From Flavobacterium salmonis (GTDB lineage: Bacteria > Bacteroidota > Bacteroidia > Flavobacteriales > Flavobacteriaceae): a DNA stretch of 64,000 nucleotides. The stretch lies in NCBI RefSeq assembly GCF_903819435.1, contig NZ_CAIJDP010000078.1, forward strand, positions 64,221 to 128,220, read 5' to 3'. The notes under the pieces are model-generated. The model saw only the letters and a program-made list of their open reading frames with translations. It ran no database searches and was not told where the DNA came from. How positions within the stretch are numbered: the stretch's first letter is position 1; each line of letters starts with the position of its first letter. Positions 6,719 to 15,795 of the stretch are shown in pieces. The translations under genes were made by a program, and so were the position numbers.

Positions 6719-9340
6719 TTATGGAGTTTTAGGTGATAAATAAGTCTGAAGATTTTTCTTCATCTGAACTATTTTATAATTATCACTTGATATAATAATT
6801 GCAGGATGTGTTATTTTATACTTGTTATCTTCACGAAAAAGCTCCGAAAGATCTTTTGCATAAGCTTCTGACTTAATACCGTGAATTACGAAAAAACTTT
6901 CTGTCCTGTTATATCTATCTAAAGAAGTTGTTAGTCTTTCGAAATTTTCAACTAATAAAAAAACTTTAATAGCTTCTTCGATTTTTTTAGCTGTTTTGGT
7001 GTCACTGTTAGAAACCAGATATACAATTTTCCAGTTTTTTGCATCAACTGTGGTAAAATCAAGTTTTTCTAAGCCTGGAATTTGTTTTTCTAAAATTTCT
7101 CGGGCACTTTTACCTTCGTCACTATTTGGATAATTATCCGCTACTGTTTCCAGACCTTTTTTGTAGGCTTCCAAACCGTTTGCTTTTGCCAAAGTATTTG
7201 CTTTTAGCAATTCAAATTTAGAAACAATTTCATCACCTGAAAATTGGTTAATCAAATTATCAATATTATCTAAAACAAGATCATATTGCTCATCTGTAAA
7301 TAATTTATACCATTTCTCATATTCCTTTTCGGGCGATAAGTTGCCGCTTTCAGGATTTGTATTACCTAAAATTTGGGCATATCTCGAGTTTGGATAATTG
7401 GTAGTAATATCAAATTTTATCCTTTCGGCTCTTGCGGGATTTGTAATTTGATAAATTTTATATAAATTATACATCGATGGAAGAATCCATTTTTCTTCAG
7501 GATTATTAAGAAGCAATCGCTCAAATTTATTGCTGGCCAAATCGTACTCCTTAAATTTTTCCTTATAAATTAATCCTAATTGGTAGTAGGCAAAATTGCG
7601 CTCTTTACCAATACTATCCATAGCAATCTGAGTTGTTGGAAGTTGTTTTTCGTAAAATTCTGTTGTGTACTTTTCGATAACGATTACCTCTTTCAAAGCA
7701 TCTATCGAATCCTGTTTCCTATTCATTTCATCCGTAAGGGCTGTATCTTCATTTGATCTTGAAGCAGATAATCTCCAGTTTCCTGATAATCCTCTGTTGC
7801 CCCACATTTTTTTGAATTGCAATTTTCCGTAAGCTACCGTTGATGGGTTGTAGAAATAGAAAGTACTTGAAACATCATTTTCTATTGGCGGATTGAAACC
7901 TCCGGGTATACCAACAGGCGAATTATTTCCTGTTGATTGAGGATTTACGACTTCCTGAGCACTGTTAGAATTAGTGTTTTGTTCAATATTCGCTAATCGT
8001 TCTTTTTCTTTTTCTTCTAAGATGCGTTTCGCCTCGTCTTTCTTTTTTAATTCTGCTATATAATTTTCAAAATATAATTTTCTCTCCGGATCCGAAAAGC
8101 TTTTTACCTCAATAATACTGTCATTTCGTTTTGCTATCGCTTCATATTTGATAACATTGTCCAAATTTTTTCGGTTTTTCTCAATAAAGGCAAACTCTCT
8201 AGTTTTTGGGTTTAATTTTATTAATGTACTGTCATAATATTTGGCAGCCATTGTATAATCTGTATTCTTAAAATACATATTACCTATATTTCTGTAAGTC
8301 GATGCTATCAAATAAGAGTCTTTCGATTTTCTTGACAATGATTTATTATAAAATTCCAAAGCATTTTCCTGCTGCTTCTTTTTATCATAAAAAACCCCTA
8401 TTTCATAAAACAGAACATCATAGTATGGTCGGTTTTCGCGGTCAGCAACTAACTTGTTATAAGTCTTTAAAAACAGAGTATCATTATCGCTTTCATAATC
8501 ATACATCTGCGCTTTTTTAGCATATGCCTGCATCATATATTTTCTGTCGGCTTTTCGATTCATATCGATTACACCATTGTAAAAATAAACAGCACTGTCT
8601 TTTTTTCCTGCTTGCTGATACATCTGACCTAAAATAAAACGATAGCGTGCTTTGTCTTCATTTCTTTTAGAAAACTTTTCGGCAATTTTAAGTTTGATAA
8701 CGGCACTGTCTTTTTCTTCTAAATGTAAAAATGCCTCTGCCAATAATGCATTTGCATCAGAAAATGTTTGTTTATCTAAATCTGTTTTTTTCAATAACAG
8801 TTTGATGTTTTTTATCACAATTGCGTCATTTCCTAAACGCATATTGGTTTTTTCACGCCAAATTTTTGCGGTATAAATATTACTGCTATTTGGATATTTA
8901 TATAAAATATAATTGAATGCTTCAAGCGCCGGAATGAAACGCTGATCATAATAACGTGCTTTTCCAAGCATTAAATAGGCCTCATCAATCTGACTGTTTT
9001 TTTCTCTTCCGCCAATATTCATTGAATGCTTCTGAATCGCTTTTGTTGCTTTTGTTTCAGCCAGTTCAAAATCGGGATTTTTGGTTTTTTCCTTTTCAGA
9101 AATACTTTCATCGATTTGCATTTTTTCGATTGGAAGCATTTCCCAAAAATTATCCTGATCGTTATTTTGAATGGTTTTCAATCCTTTATCCAACGCTATC
9201 CCGCCATTATACAAAATGTTGTATTTGGTACTCAAAGCATGTGAGTTTCTAGCCAAAAAAGTATCTCTTTTGGTAGAACAGGCTATCAAAAAAAACAAAA
9301 AAACAAAAGGAAAACTATATTTCAGCGTATTCTTTTTCAA
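6719..9340 (-). CDS. sprE: Gliding motility / T9SS lipoprotein SprE (PorW)
   Basis: SprE (PorW in Porphyromonas) is an outer-membrane-linked TPR lipoprotein needed for the type IX secretion system and gliding. The 873-residue protein starts with a lipoprotein signal (lipobox LIAC, Cys21). TPR-like helical repeats occupy about 110-400, followed by a Lys/Glu-rich coiled coil, a Pro/Gly/Asn linker near 460-490 and more TPRs to about 780. Length (SprE is about 870) and placement just upstream of bactofilin/atpZ match what I know of Flavobacterium. It is the first gene of the run. Confidence 0.88.
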   Translation of the reverse strand: MKKNTLKYSFPFVFLFFLIACSTKRDTFLARNSHALSTKYNILYNGGIALDKGLKTIQNNDQDNFWEMLPIEKMQIDESISEKEKTKNPDFELAETKATKAIQKHSMNIGGREKNSQIDEAYLMLGKARYYDQRFIPALEAFNYILYKYPNSSNIYTAKIWREKTNMRLGNDAIVIKNIKLLLKKTDLDKQTFSDANALLAEAFLHLEEKDSAVIKLKIAEKFSKRNEDKARYRFILGQMYQQAGKKDSAVYFYNGVIDMNRKADRKYMMQAYAKKAQMYDYESDNDTLFLKTYNKLVADRENRPYYDVLFYEIGVFYDKKKQQENALEFYNKSLSRKSKDSYLIASTYRNIGNMYFKNTDYTMAAKYYDSTLIKLNPKTREFAFIEKNRKNLDNVIKYEAIAKRNDSIIEVKSFSDPERKLYFENYIAELKKKDEAKRILEEKEKERLANIEQNTNSNSAQEVVNPQSTGNNSPVGIPGGFNPPIENDVSSTFYFYNPSTVAYGKLQFKKMWGNRGLSGNWRLSASRSNEDTALTDEMNRKQDSIDALKEVIVIEKYTTEFYEKQLPTTQIAMDSIGKERNFAYYQLGLIYKEKFKEYDLASNKFERLLLNNPEEKWILPSMYNLYKIYQITNPARAERIKFDITTNYPNSRYAQILGNTNPESGNLSPEKEYEKWYKLFTDEQYDLVLDNIDNLINQFSGDEIVSKFELLKANTLAKANGLEAYKKGLETVADNYPNSDEGKSAREILEKQIPGLEKLDFTTVDAKNWKIVYLVSNSDTKTAKKIEEAIKVFLLVENFERLTTSLDRYNRTESFFVIHGIKSEAYAKDLSELFREDNKYKITHPAIIISSDNYKIVQMKKNLQTYLSPKTP

Positions 9341-9428
9341 TAGAAAAGAGTTTAGATCATTTAACTTCTAAAAAGGATTTTTAGTATAATGACTGGTAAA
9401 AATACGCTTCTTTTTGAAATATAGAAAT

Positions 9429-10124
9429 TTATACCGCAAAAAACGATTCTAACTCTTGTAAGGTTTCTTTTGAGGTTTGAATATCTTTTACAATTTCTCC
9501 TTTATTCAAAGCTACAATTCGATCACAAACCTCAACCGTATGCTGTAAATCGTGACTGGAAACGAGAACTGTAACGTTTGGATTTTCAGCTAATTCTTTA
9601 ATGATTTTTTTTAACCGGCTTACTGTGGTTGGATCTAAATTGGCAAAAGGCTCGTCCAGAATAATTACTTCGGGATTACCAATAAGCGTTGCTATAATTC
9701 CAACTTTTTTCTGGTTTCCTTTTGATAAATCACGCAGGTACTTTTTGTTTTTTAAAATTTCTCCGTTAAAAAATTCCTCGTGCTGGGCTAATAAAGCATC
9801 GACATCAGCTTTATTCTGATGACGCAAATCTCCGATAAAATAAAAATATTCTTCGGGTGTTAAATATCCAATAAGGAAACTTTCGTCCAAAAATGAACCT
9901 GTAAAAGATTTCCAGTTTTCACTTGTGTTTACCTGAATATTATTACTGCTAATATTTCCTGTTGAAGGCTGAATCAGATCTAGTAATAAACTGAAAAAAG
10001 TAGTTTTTCCTGCTCCGTTATTTCCCACTAAGCCAAAACTTTGCCCTTTTGGAATTTCAAGATTGTTTATGTTTAAAACTGTTGTTCCGTTATATGTTTT
10101 TGAAAGTTGATTTACTTGTATCAT
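9429..10124 (-). CDS. ABC transporter ATP-binding protein
   Basis: Cytoplasmic ATPase of an ABC-2 type exporter. From the chosen ATG (10124) it is 231 residues. Walker A GNNGAGKT is at 34-41, the signature is LSKGNQKK and Walker B is IILDEPF. A longer frame to 10166 adds 14 residues rich in Ile/Lys that do not look like family sequence. The DUF5687 membrane protein directly upstream in transcription order is its likely permease. Substrate unknown. Confidence 0.93.
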   Translation of the reverse strand: MIQVNQLSKTYNGTTVLNINNLEIPKGQSFGLVGNNGAGKTTFFSLLLDLIQPSTGNISSNNIQVNTSENWKSFTGSFLDESFLIGYLTPEEYFYFIGDLRHQNKADVDALLAQHEEFFNGEILKNKKYLRDLSKGNQKKVGIIATLIGNPEVIILDEPFANLDPTTVSRLKKIIKELAENPNVTVLVSSHDLQHTVEVCDRIVALNKGEIVKDIQTSKETLQELESFFAV

Positions 10125-10170
10125 GGTAATTTTAGATTTTTGAATTAAGATTATTAGATTTATCAATTAA

Positions 10171-10212
10171 GACTAATTATCTAATTGACACATTTTCAAA
10201 TTGGCTAATTAG
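10171..10212. repeat. AT-rich dispersed repeat copy
   Basis: The stretch contains the word CTAATTATCTAATT (10173-10186), then GACACATTTTC and CAAATTGG, ending CTAATTAG. The same words, in a different order, occur near 1329-1402. It fills the gap between the ABC ATPase gene and the stop of the DUF5687 gene and overlaps that stop. It looks like an intergenic repeat family rather than a regulatory site. Confidence 0.5.
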
Positions 10213-11669
10213 TTCTTCTGTTTGTAAGCGCTGATCGTGCTGTATTTTTCGATTTTATATCTTTTTTCAATTATAGAAAAAACAGTATTTCTAAACACAA
10301 AACCTAAAACTCCTGCACCTGCAACCAGCAACAATCCAAGGGTTTTGTCTCCTAAATATAGTCCGGTTCCATAAAGTCCTAATGGTAATAATAATTTCGG
10401 CAGTGTCAATAACATAGCGTTTATATTGAATGCCTTTTTATCTCCAAATGCGCCTCCGGCATTACTTAAGTCAATTGGTGTTTTTGTAAATGCCCCGCCC
10501 AGAAGGACCAAATGCGAATTGACTCCTATATTATAAATTGCACCAACCACAATGGTCAGATAAACTTCCCATCCATAAAAAAGGTAAAATGATGCTAAAA
10601 TGGTCGAAACAAAAGTAGCAATGACAACCAGCCACCATTTTGAGGTGATGTATCCCCGATAGGGAATATTCTGTGTCATCATGAGTTGATAATATGAACT
10701 GTCCCAACTTGGTACAAACTGACCAAAGACAAACATAAATCCGCCTGAAACAAATATTCCCGCAAAAATATGCATGATTTCCGGTTGATTCGTATTTCCA
10801 AAAAAGATCAATCCGTAAAACAAAAAGAGAATACTCATAAAAATTGTAGTTTTGGATCTTTTGTTTCTTTTAATCAGCTTGATATCATTTTTTAGAAATG
10901 TCCCTAAAGTTCCAAATTGATTTAGCCAGACAAGGTTTTCTGTTGTAGCAATATCTTCTTTTTTAGAAAGGCCGGCATCTAAAAATAAATTGTTCTTAAA
11001 ATATTTGAATGTAAATTGATACAGGCCAATTAATACCAAAACCGGAATTAAAAATAATCCTTTAGCATCATAAAATGACTGAAAAACTGGTCCGGTAAAA
11101 AACGTAATATCAAAGAATTTATAATATTGTGCAGCACCTAAAGCCAATGTGATTGCGATAAAAACAACAAATAATTTATCGATATTACTCAAAATAATAT
11201 TCAAAAAATTGTTGATGTATACTAGGGAAAAAGCAGCTATCAGCCAAAAAAGAATCCCCAAAACATCATAACCTTCAATAATAAGTACTACCGAAAAAGG
11301 AACAAAAAAGAGAGCATGTGCCCAATTAAAAAATGATATTGCTGTTTTACCTAATGAAAAATGGACAATCGTTGGTTTTTTGAAAGGCAGAACCAGTAAT
11401 GGCTTGATATTTAATACCGGAATGGCCTGCATTAACAATCGAACTACTAAATCGAATAAAAAATAATAAATCAAAAATTTATTGACTGTGAGTAAGGGTT
11501 CGAGATTCATTTTCTTTAGGATGTAAAATGCTCCTATTCCCATTCCGACAAAAATGATGGAAAAATAGACCATTAAAAAACCTATCAGAATTTTCATTGC
11601 TAAATTAGCACCAAACGATGCCGATCTTGTAAAGGCTTTCCATTCGAGATAAATAAACTTTTTAATCAT
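10209..11669 (-). CDS. DUF5687 family membrane protein (ABC permease-like)
   Basis: The 486-residue integral membrane protein has about 10-12 hydrophobic segments spread over its length and a basic cytoplasmic loop near residue 265 (KLIKRNKRSKTT). I recognise it as the DUF5687 family, which in Flavobacteria is paired with an ABC ATPase. The ATPase gene follows 85 bp downstream. It is probably the transmembrane half of an exporter; no substrate is visible. Confidence 0.82.
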   Translation of the reverse strand: MIKKFIYLEWKAFTRSASFGANLAMKILIGFLMVYFSIIFVGMGIGAFYILKKMNLEPLLTVNKFLIYYFLFDLVVRLLMQAIPVLNIKPLLVLPFKKPTIVHFSLGKTAISFFNWAHALFFVPFSVVLIIEGYDVLGILFWLIAAFSLVYINNFLNIILSNIDKLFVVFIAITLALGAAQYYKFFDITFFTGPVFQSFYDAKGLFLIPVLVLIGLYQFTFKYFKNNLFLDAGLSKKEDIATTENLVWLNQFGTLGTFLKNDIKLIKRNKRSKTTIFMSILFLFYGLIFFGNTNQPEIMHIFAGIFVSGGFMFVFGQFVPSWDSSYYQLMMTQNIPYRGYITSKWWLVVIATFVSTILASFYLFYGWEVYLTIVVGAIYNIGVNSHLVLLGGAFTKTPIDLSNAGGAFGDKKAFNINAMLLTLPKLLLPLGLYGTGLYLGDKTLGLLLVAGAGVLGFVFRNTVFSIIEKRYKIEKYSTISAYKQKN

Positions 11670-11827
11670 GGTTATTTGGTTTAAGTTTCGTAGTATGTAA
11701 TCAAATGTAAGAAAACGTTACAAAATATTTTGAAGCTGAAAACTTCTTACCAAATTACAAACCGTGAGCTGAAATTTTTAGATTAAAAATCCCTGAACGA
11801 ACACGTAAAATCAAATGTTGCACAATC

Positions 11828-12508
11828 TTAGCTTGTAAAACTCTTTTCAAATTGTTTCTTTATTTTGAAATGTTTTGCTACTAATCGAAAACTATTCAAA
11901 TTATAAAATATAAAAATTATAACCAGAAAGATTGAATAACTGTCACTATAGTTGTTTTCTAAAGATGGCAAAATAGGAAAAGCTCCCAGCATAAATCCCA
12001 AAAAATAAACAATTGTTAAATAAAATCTACGCTTAAATATTTCTGAAAAAGTGGTTTTAAATTGATGTTTTTTCAGCATAATTCTTCCTGTTACTGTTAT
12101 TATAAAAACAATACACAGTAAGGCTTTCAAAGCTATTATTGTAAAATTTGCGCCATCATCTGTAAACGTTACATCAAAATTTAATGCTTTCTGAATCATA
12201 AAAATTACTAATAAACAAAATCCTGCCTTATATTCGTCTATAGTAAATTGTAAAAATCTATCCATAAAAATTTTGGCTCCTGCATAATTTCCAAGCCAAA
12301 CACCATAGGTTTTTGGCTTAAATTGTTCTTTCCAATTTTTGAAAACTTCTTTAAAAGCAATTTTAAAATCAGTTGCGTTTTCGGTCATTTCATACTCGAT
12401 TTCAGAAGCAATATGGTCTGTCAGCTCTAATTTTATATCCTCATAAATAATTCCGTTTAACACTAAGGCTTCGTCTATTTTTGCAATTTGTTCGATGGTT
12501 AATTTCAT
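11828..12508 (-). CDS. Membrane protein co-encoded with PadR regulator
   Basis: The 226-residue protein has a soluble helical N-terminus (about 1-85, acidic, with the segment IKLELTDHIASEIE). Four hydrophobic segments follow between about 95 and 215. The N-terminal helices resemble the DUF1700/DUF1048-type partners often found next to PadR regulators, but I cannot name the family. It follows padR by 11 bp on the same strand, so it is probably controlled by it and may be a membrane-stress or anti-regulator partner (inference). Confidence 0.75.
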   Translation of the reverse strand: MKLTIEQIAKIDEALVLNGIIYEDIKLELTDHIASEIEYEMTENATDFKIAFKEVFKNWKEQFKPKTYGVWLGNYAGAKIFMDRFLQFTIDEYKAGFCLLVIFMIQKALNFDVTFTDDGANFTIIALKALLCIVFIITVTGRIMLKKHQFKTTFSEIFKRRFYLTIVYFLGFMLGAFPILPSLENNYSDSYSIFLVIIFIFYNLNSFRLVAKHFKIKKQFEKSFTS

Positions 12509-12519
12509 GTTTCCAAAAA

Positions 12520-12855
12520 TTAAAATTCAAGTTTAGGACTTACTAAACTTTGCATGTTTTTGATAAAACTCTCCAATTCTGTCAATCTGTTGATGGTTTC
12601 CTTTTGCCCGGATTCTGTCAGCTTGTAGTATTTTCTCATACGATTATCTACTTTTTCGATTTCAACATCCAGCAAACCATCGGCTTCTAATTTATGAAGA
12701 GCCGGATACAAAGCACCTTCGGTAATATTAAGTTCACCATTTGTAATCAATTTTACTTTTTGGGTAATTTCGTAACCATACATCCTACCATTTTCTTCTA
12801 GTAATTTCATTATTATGGTGTTAAGACTGCCTTTGTATAATTGTGAGTTTTTCAT
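12520..12855 (-). CDS. PadR family transcriptional regulator
   Basis: The 111-residue winged-helix repressor has the PadR pattern: LYKGSLNTIIMKLLEENGRMYGYEI-like helices, then TEGALYPALHKLEADGLL and a basic wing (KVDNRMRKYYKLTESG). Start chosen at the ATG giving MKNSQLYKG; the longer frame adds eight unlikely residues and would run into the promoter box. An inverted repeat upstream (12882-12917) is a candidate autoregulatory operator. It heads a two-gene unit with the membrane protein. Confidence 0.93.
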   Translation of the reverse strand: MKNSQLYKGSLNTIIMKLLEENGRMYGYEITQKVKLITNGELNITEGALYPALHKLEADGLLDVEIEKVDNRMRKYYKLTESGQKETINRLTELESFIKNMQSLVSPKLEF

Positions 12856-12876
12856 TTTTATCTTAAATTTGACAAA

Positions 12877-12884
12877 CAAATATA
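12877..12884 (-). promoter_or_regulatory. Predicted -7 box for padR
   Basis: On the minus strand this reads TATATTTG, a perfect match to the Bacteroidota TAnnTTTG -7 element, 21 bp before the padR ATG. No clear -33 TTTG is seen at the right distance. The candidate PadR operator overlaps it. Confidence 0.5.
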
Positions 12885-12917
12885 CATAAGAAAATTATAC
12901 ATTGATAACTTATGTAT
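12882..12917. promoter_or_regulatory. Candidate PadR operator (inverted repeat)
   Basis: ATACATAAG (12882-12890) is the exact reverse complement of CTTATGTAT (12909-12917). PadR proteins generally bind inverted repeats with ATGT/ACAT arms. The repeat overlaps the padR -7 box and lies between divergent padR and the reductase gene, so it could control both. Confidence 0.5.
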
Positions 12918-12961
12918 GTTAAATTCAGCCTTTTTGTTTTCAGGAAACATTTTGTCTTTAG

Positions 12962-12969
12962 TATATTTG
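12962..12969 (+). promoter_or_regulatory. Predicted -7 box for the PaaE-like gene
   Basis: TATATTTG matches TAnnTTTG and lies 16 bp before the ATG at 12986. The upstream -33 element is not convincing at standard spacing. Confidence 0.45.
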
Positions 12970-12985
12970 CATAAAATATCATATC

Positions 12986-14038
12986 ATGCCTTCATTCTTA
13001 AAACTCATAATTAAAGAGGTAAAACGCGAAACTATTGATGCTGTTTCAATCCTTTTTAATGTTCCCGAAGAACTAAAACCAGATTATAAATTTATTGCAG
13101 GACAATATATAAATTTAAAATTAACTCTTGATAATCAGGAAATTCGTCGTGCTTATTCTATTTGCTCAGGACCTGAAAGCGGCGAATTGAGAATTGCTGT
13201 AAAAGCGGTTAAGAATGGTTTATTTTCACAATTTGCCAATACGAAACTTAAGGCCGGAGATGTACTTGAAGTAGGTCATCCGGAAGGAAAATTCACGTTT
13301 GAACCTGATGCTGAAAGACAAAAAAACTACGCAGCTTTTGTTGCAGGAAGCGGAATTACTCCTGTTCTTTCTATCATAAAATCGGTTTTAAAAAGTGAAC
13401 CAAAAAGTACTTTTGTATTGGTTTATGGAAACAAAACTCCCGATGAAACTATTTTCCATCAGGAACTGCACGATTTACAACTACAATATGTAGGACGTCT
13501 TTTTGTGCATTATGTATTTAGTCAGGCTAAAGCGGAAAATGCATTGTTTGGAAGAATCGATAAATCGGCAGTAAATTTTGTCTTGAATAACAAACACAAG
13601 GAACTGGAATTTGATAAGTTTTATTTGTGTGGTCCGGAAGAAATGATCAATACGGTTTCCGGAATTTTAAAAGAGAAAAACGTAAAAGACTCCGCTATTA
13701 AGTTTGAACTTTTTACTACCTCATCTCAAGAGCACGAAATAAAAACTTCCTTAGAAGGACATACAAAAATTACTGTTTTGGTTGATGATGACGAAGTTAC
13801 TTTCGAAATGTCTCAAAAACAAACAATTTTGGATGCAGCCTTAAAACAAGGAATCGATGCTCCGTATTCTTGTCAGGGCGGAATTTGCAGCAGCTGTCTT
13901 TGCCGTATAACTCAAGGGAGTGCCGAAATGACGAAAAACTCAATCTTAACCGATAAGGAAATTGCCGACGGTTTGGTACTTAGCTGTCAGGCACATCCAA
14001 CTTCGGAAACTATTTATGTAGATTTTGATGATGTATAA
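12986..14038 (+). CDS. PaaE-like ferredoxin/NAD(P)H reductase
   Basis: The 350-residue flavo-iron-sulfur reductase has an FAD-binding barrel (RRAYS at 54-58), an NAD(P)-binding domain (VAGSGITPVLS near 117) and a C-terminal plant-type 2Fe-2S ferredoxin domain. Its cluster cysteines follow C-x4-C-x2-C (SCQGGICSSC, about 295-303) with a distal Cys in LSCQAHP. This architecture is that of PaaE/PaaK and related HCP or oxygenase reductases. No phenylacetate genes are nearby, so the partner oxygenase or acceptor is unknown. An intrinsic terminator follows. Confidence 0.9.
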   Translation: MPSFLKLIIKEVKRETIDAVSILFNVPEELKPDYKFIAGQYINLKLTLDNQEIRRAYSICSGPESGELRIAVKAVKNGLFSQFANTKLKAGDVLEVGHPEGKFTFEPDAERQKNYAAFVAGSGITPVLSIIKSVLKSEPKSTFVLVYGNKTPDETIFHQELHDLQLQYVGRLFVHYVFSQAKAENALFGRIDKSAVNFVLNNKHKELEFDKFYLCGPEEMINTVSGILKEKNVKDSAIKFELFTTSSQEHEIKTSLEGHTKITVLVDDDEVTFEMSQKQTILDAALKQGIDAPYSCQGGICSSCLCRITQGSAEMTKNSILTDKEIADGLVLSCQAHPTSETIYVDFDDV

Positions 14039-14076
14039 TCGTTGAAATTTCAAAAAAAATAAATTTCAAAAAAAAT

Positions 14077-14117
14077 AAATTCCAAATTCCAACTTTATAA
14101 ATTGAGATTTGGAATTT
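14077..14117 (+). terminator. Intrinsic terminator after PaaE-like gene
   Basis: AAATTCCAAAT (14077-14087) pairs perfectly with ATTTGGAATTT (14107-14117), followed by a T-tract. Just upstream the 16-bp unit AAATTTCAAAAAAAAT-like is tandemly repeated (14045-14076). Confidence 0.8.
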
Positions 14118-14238
14118 TTTTTGGCTTTTTTAAAACTTATATTTTCTTAATTTTATCTCAAACCAAGCGGTTTCATTAAATAAAAAAATAAAATTACAAA
14201 GTGATTTCATACATTTATAGCATTAATTATATTCTATT

Positions 14239-15771
14239 ATGAAGTACTTTTTGTTTTTATTATTCTTTTTATATACTACTACTGGTTTTTCACAATCAGA
14301 ATATCAAGCCTTTATTGATAAATATGAAGAATTTGCTTTGTATGCAAAACCAAATAAAACAAATAATCTCTCTAAATATTTTGCAAAAAGAATCGATTCC
14401 AGATTGATTGATTCTTACCAAATTACTGATACGATAAAAAACAAAAAATATATTTATTTAACATTTAACCTTGACAAATTAAATAAACCAATTCGTATAA
14501 TTGTTAATTCTCCTTATTCAGAATTAAACAAAAGTATTCGTGAAGCTTTTAAAGATTTTGATATAGAAGATCTGAATATTGCTGAAAAGAGCCAACTAAA
14601 TATTTATACACTTCAGATTCTTTCTCAAGAAAATAATAAAATGGTTGTTAATTGCAGTACAAATGTAGTCTATGACAGGAATCCAGTATTTGAAGGCTGC
14701 GAAACGTCTGCAATCAAATCTAAGTTGTCTAACTGTTTTAATAGTCAGCTTTCAGCATATATTGCAAATACTATATCTCCTGTACAAATTACTAAAGCTA
14801 AAATATTAGGTAAATTAAATTTACGTGTTAAATTCTTAATAAATGAAAAAGGAGTTATTGAACAAATAAACTGTAAAGCACCAACAGATAGTCTTAGCCG
14901 GGAATTAAATCGCATCATTGCATTATTTCCAAAGGCCAAAAGCCCGGCCACCAGAAATGGTATACCAACAAGTTTTACTTATGAAAAAACAATTGATCTT
15001 CAAATAGAATCCAAAAATGATGAATATACCAAAGAAGTAGAAGAATATAATGAACAGTTGTATTCAAATGATTCCTTTTTAAATCCTAATAGTGACTTGG
15101 CGCTCCACTTTAAAAAATATATAAGTAACAAGGAGTTAAATGATATTCCTCTTATAGATTTTCCTGTGCTTAGTATCTATTTTGATATTGACAAAAAAGG
15201 CAATCCAATTAATATTAAAACGAATGCAAATACAGAGCTTAATAATCAGCTTGTTGCTATTTTTAGATATTTTCCCTTTGAAAAGTTAAATATCAAACCT
15301 CTAAACACTATAGATTCTTACAGTTATCCTATTATCATTAATAGATATAATAAGAATATTATTATGTCTAACGAGAAGCCTTTTGTACATACGCCTCCAA
15401 TTTTCGATAAAGATTGCCATTTATCCAGCTCAAAGGAGTTGGACAATTGTATGAATGAAAATATTAAAACAATTGTTGTCAATAATTTTAAAAGAACTAT
15501 CGGAAATAAAACAAAACTCACCGGAATTATCAAAATTAGTTTTTCATTTCAAATAGATGCTGAAGGAAAGATTACAAATGTAAAAGCAACTGCTCCTAAT
15601 CCAAATATTTGCAATGAACTGGAGCAATTGATAAAAAACATATCTGCGGTTTATAAACCACAATATTTAAATGGAATTGCTGTATCAAGAATTTATAGAT
15701 ATTCTTATAGTTTTGATGTAGGAGCTAATAAAGTTAACGAATTTAAAAATTTGGTAAGAACCTATTATTAA
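14239..15771 (+). CDS. Secreted protein with two TonB-C-like repeats
   Basis: The 510-residue protein starts with a signal peptide (residues 1-18, cleavage after TGFS). Two related segments, about 150-255 and 385-490, follow the TonB C-terminal pattern: PVFEGC or PIFDKDC, a Leu-Asn-Cys stretch, then G-hydrophobic-x-v-x-F-x-I-x-x-x-G-x-I, and a final aromatic strand. The first and third quarters (about 20-140 and 255-380) may be degenerate copies. It has no transmembrane anchor like classical TonB, so it probably acts in the periplasm. Function unknown. Confidence 0.8.
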   Translation: MKYFLFLLFFLYTTTGFSQSEYQAFIDKYEEFALYAKPNKTNNLSKYFAKRIDSRLIDSYQITDTIKNKKYIYLTFNLDKLNKPIRIIVNSPYSELNKSIREAFKDFDIEDLNIAEKSQLNIYTLQILSQENNKMVVNCSTNVVYDRNPVFEGCETSAIKSKLSNCFNSQLSAYIANTISPVQITKAKILGKLNLRVKFLINEKGVIEQINCKAPTDSLSRELNRIIALFPKAKSPATRNGIPTSFTYEKTIDLQIESKNDEYTKEVEEYNEQLYSNDSFLNPNSDLALHFKKYISNKELNDIPLIDFPVLSIYFDIDKKGNPINIKTNANTELNNQLVAIFRYFPFEKLNIKPLNTIDSYSYPIIINRYNKNIIMSNEKPFVHTPPIFDKDCHLSSSKELDNCMNENIKTIVVNNFKRTIGNKTKLTGIIKISFSFQIDAEGKITNVKATAPNPNICNELEQLIKNISAVYKPQYLNGIAVSRIYRYSYSFDVGANKVNEFKNLVRTYY

Positions 15772-15795
15772 TTTGTTTATAAAAATTAAATAATA

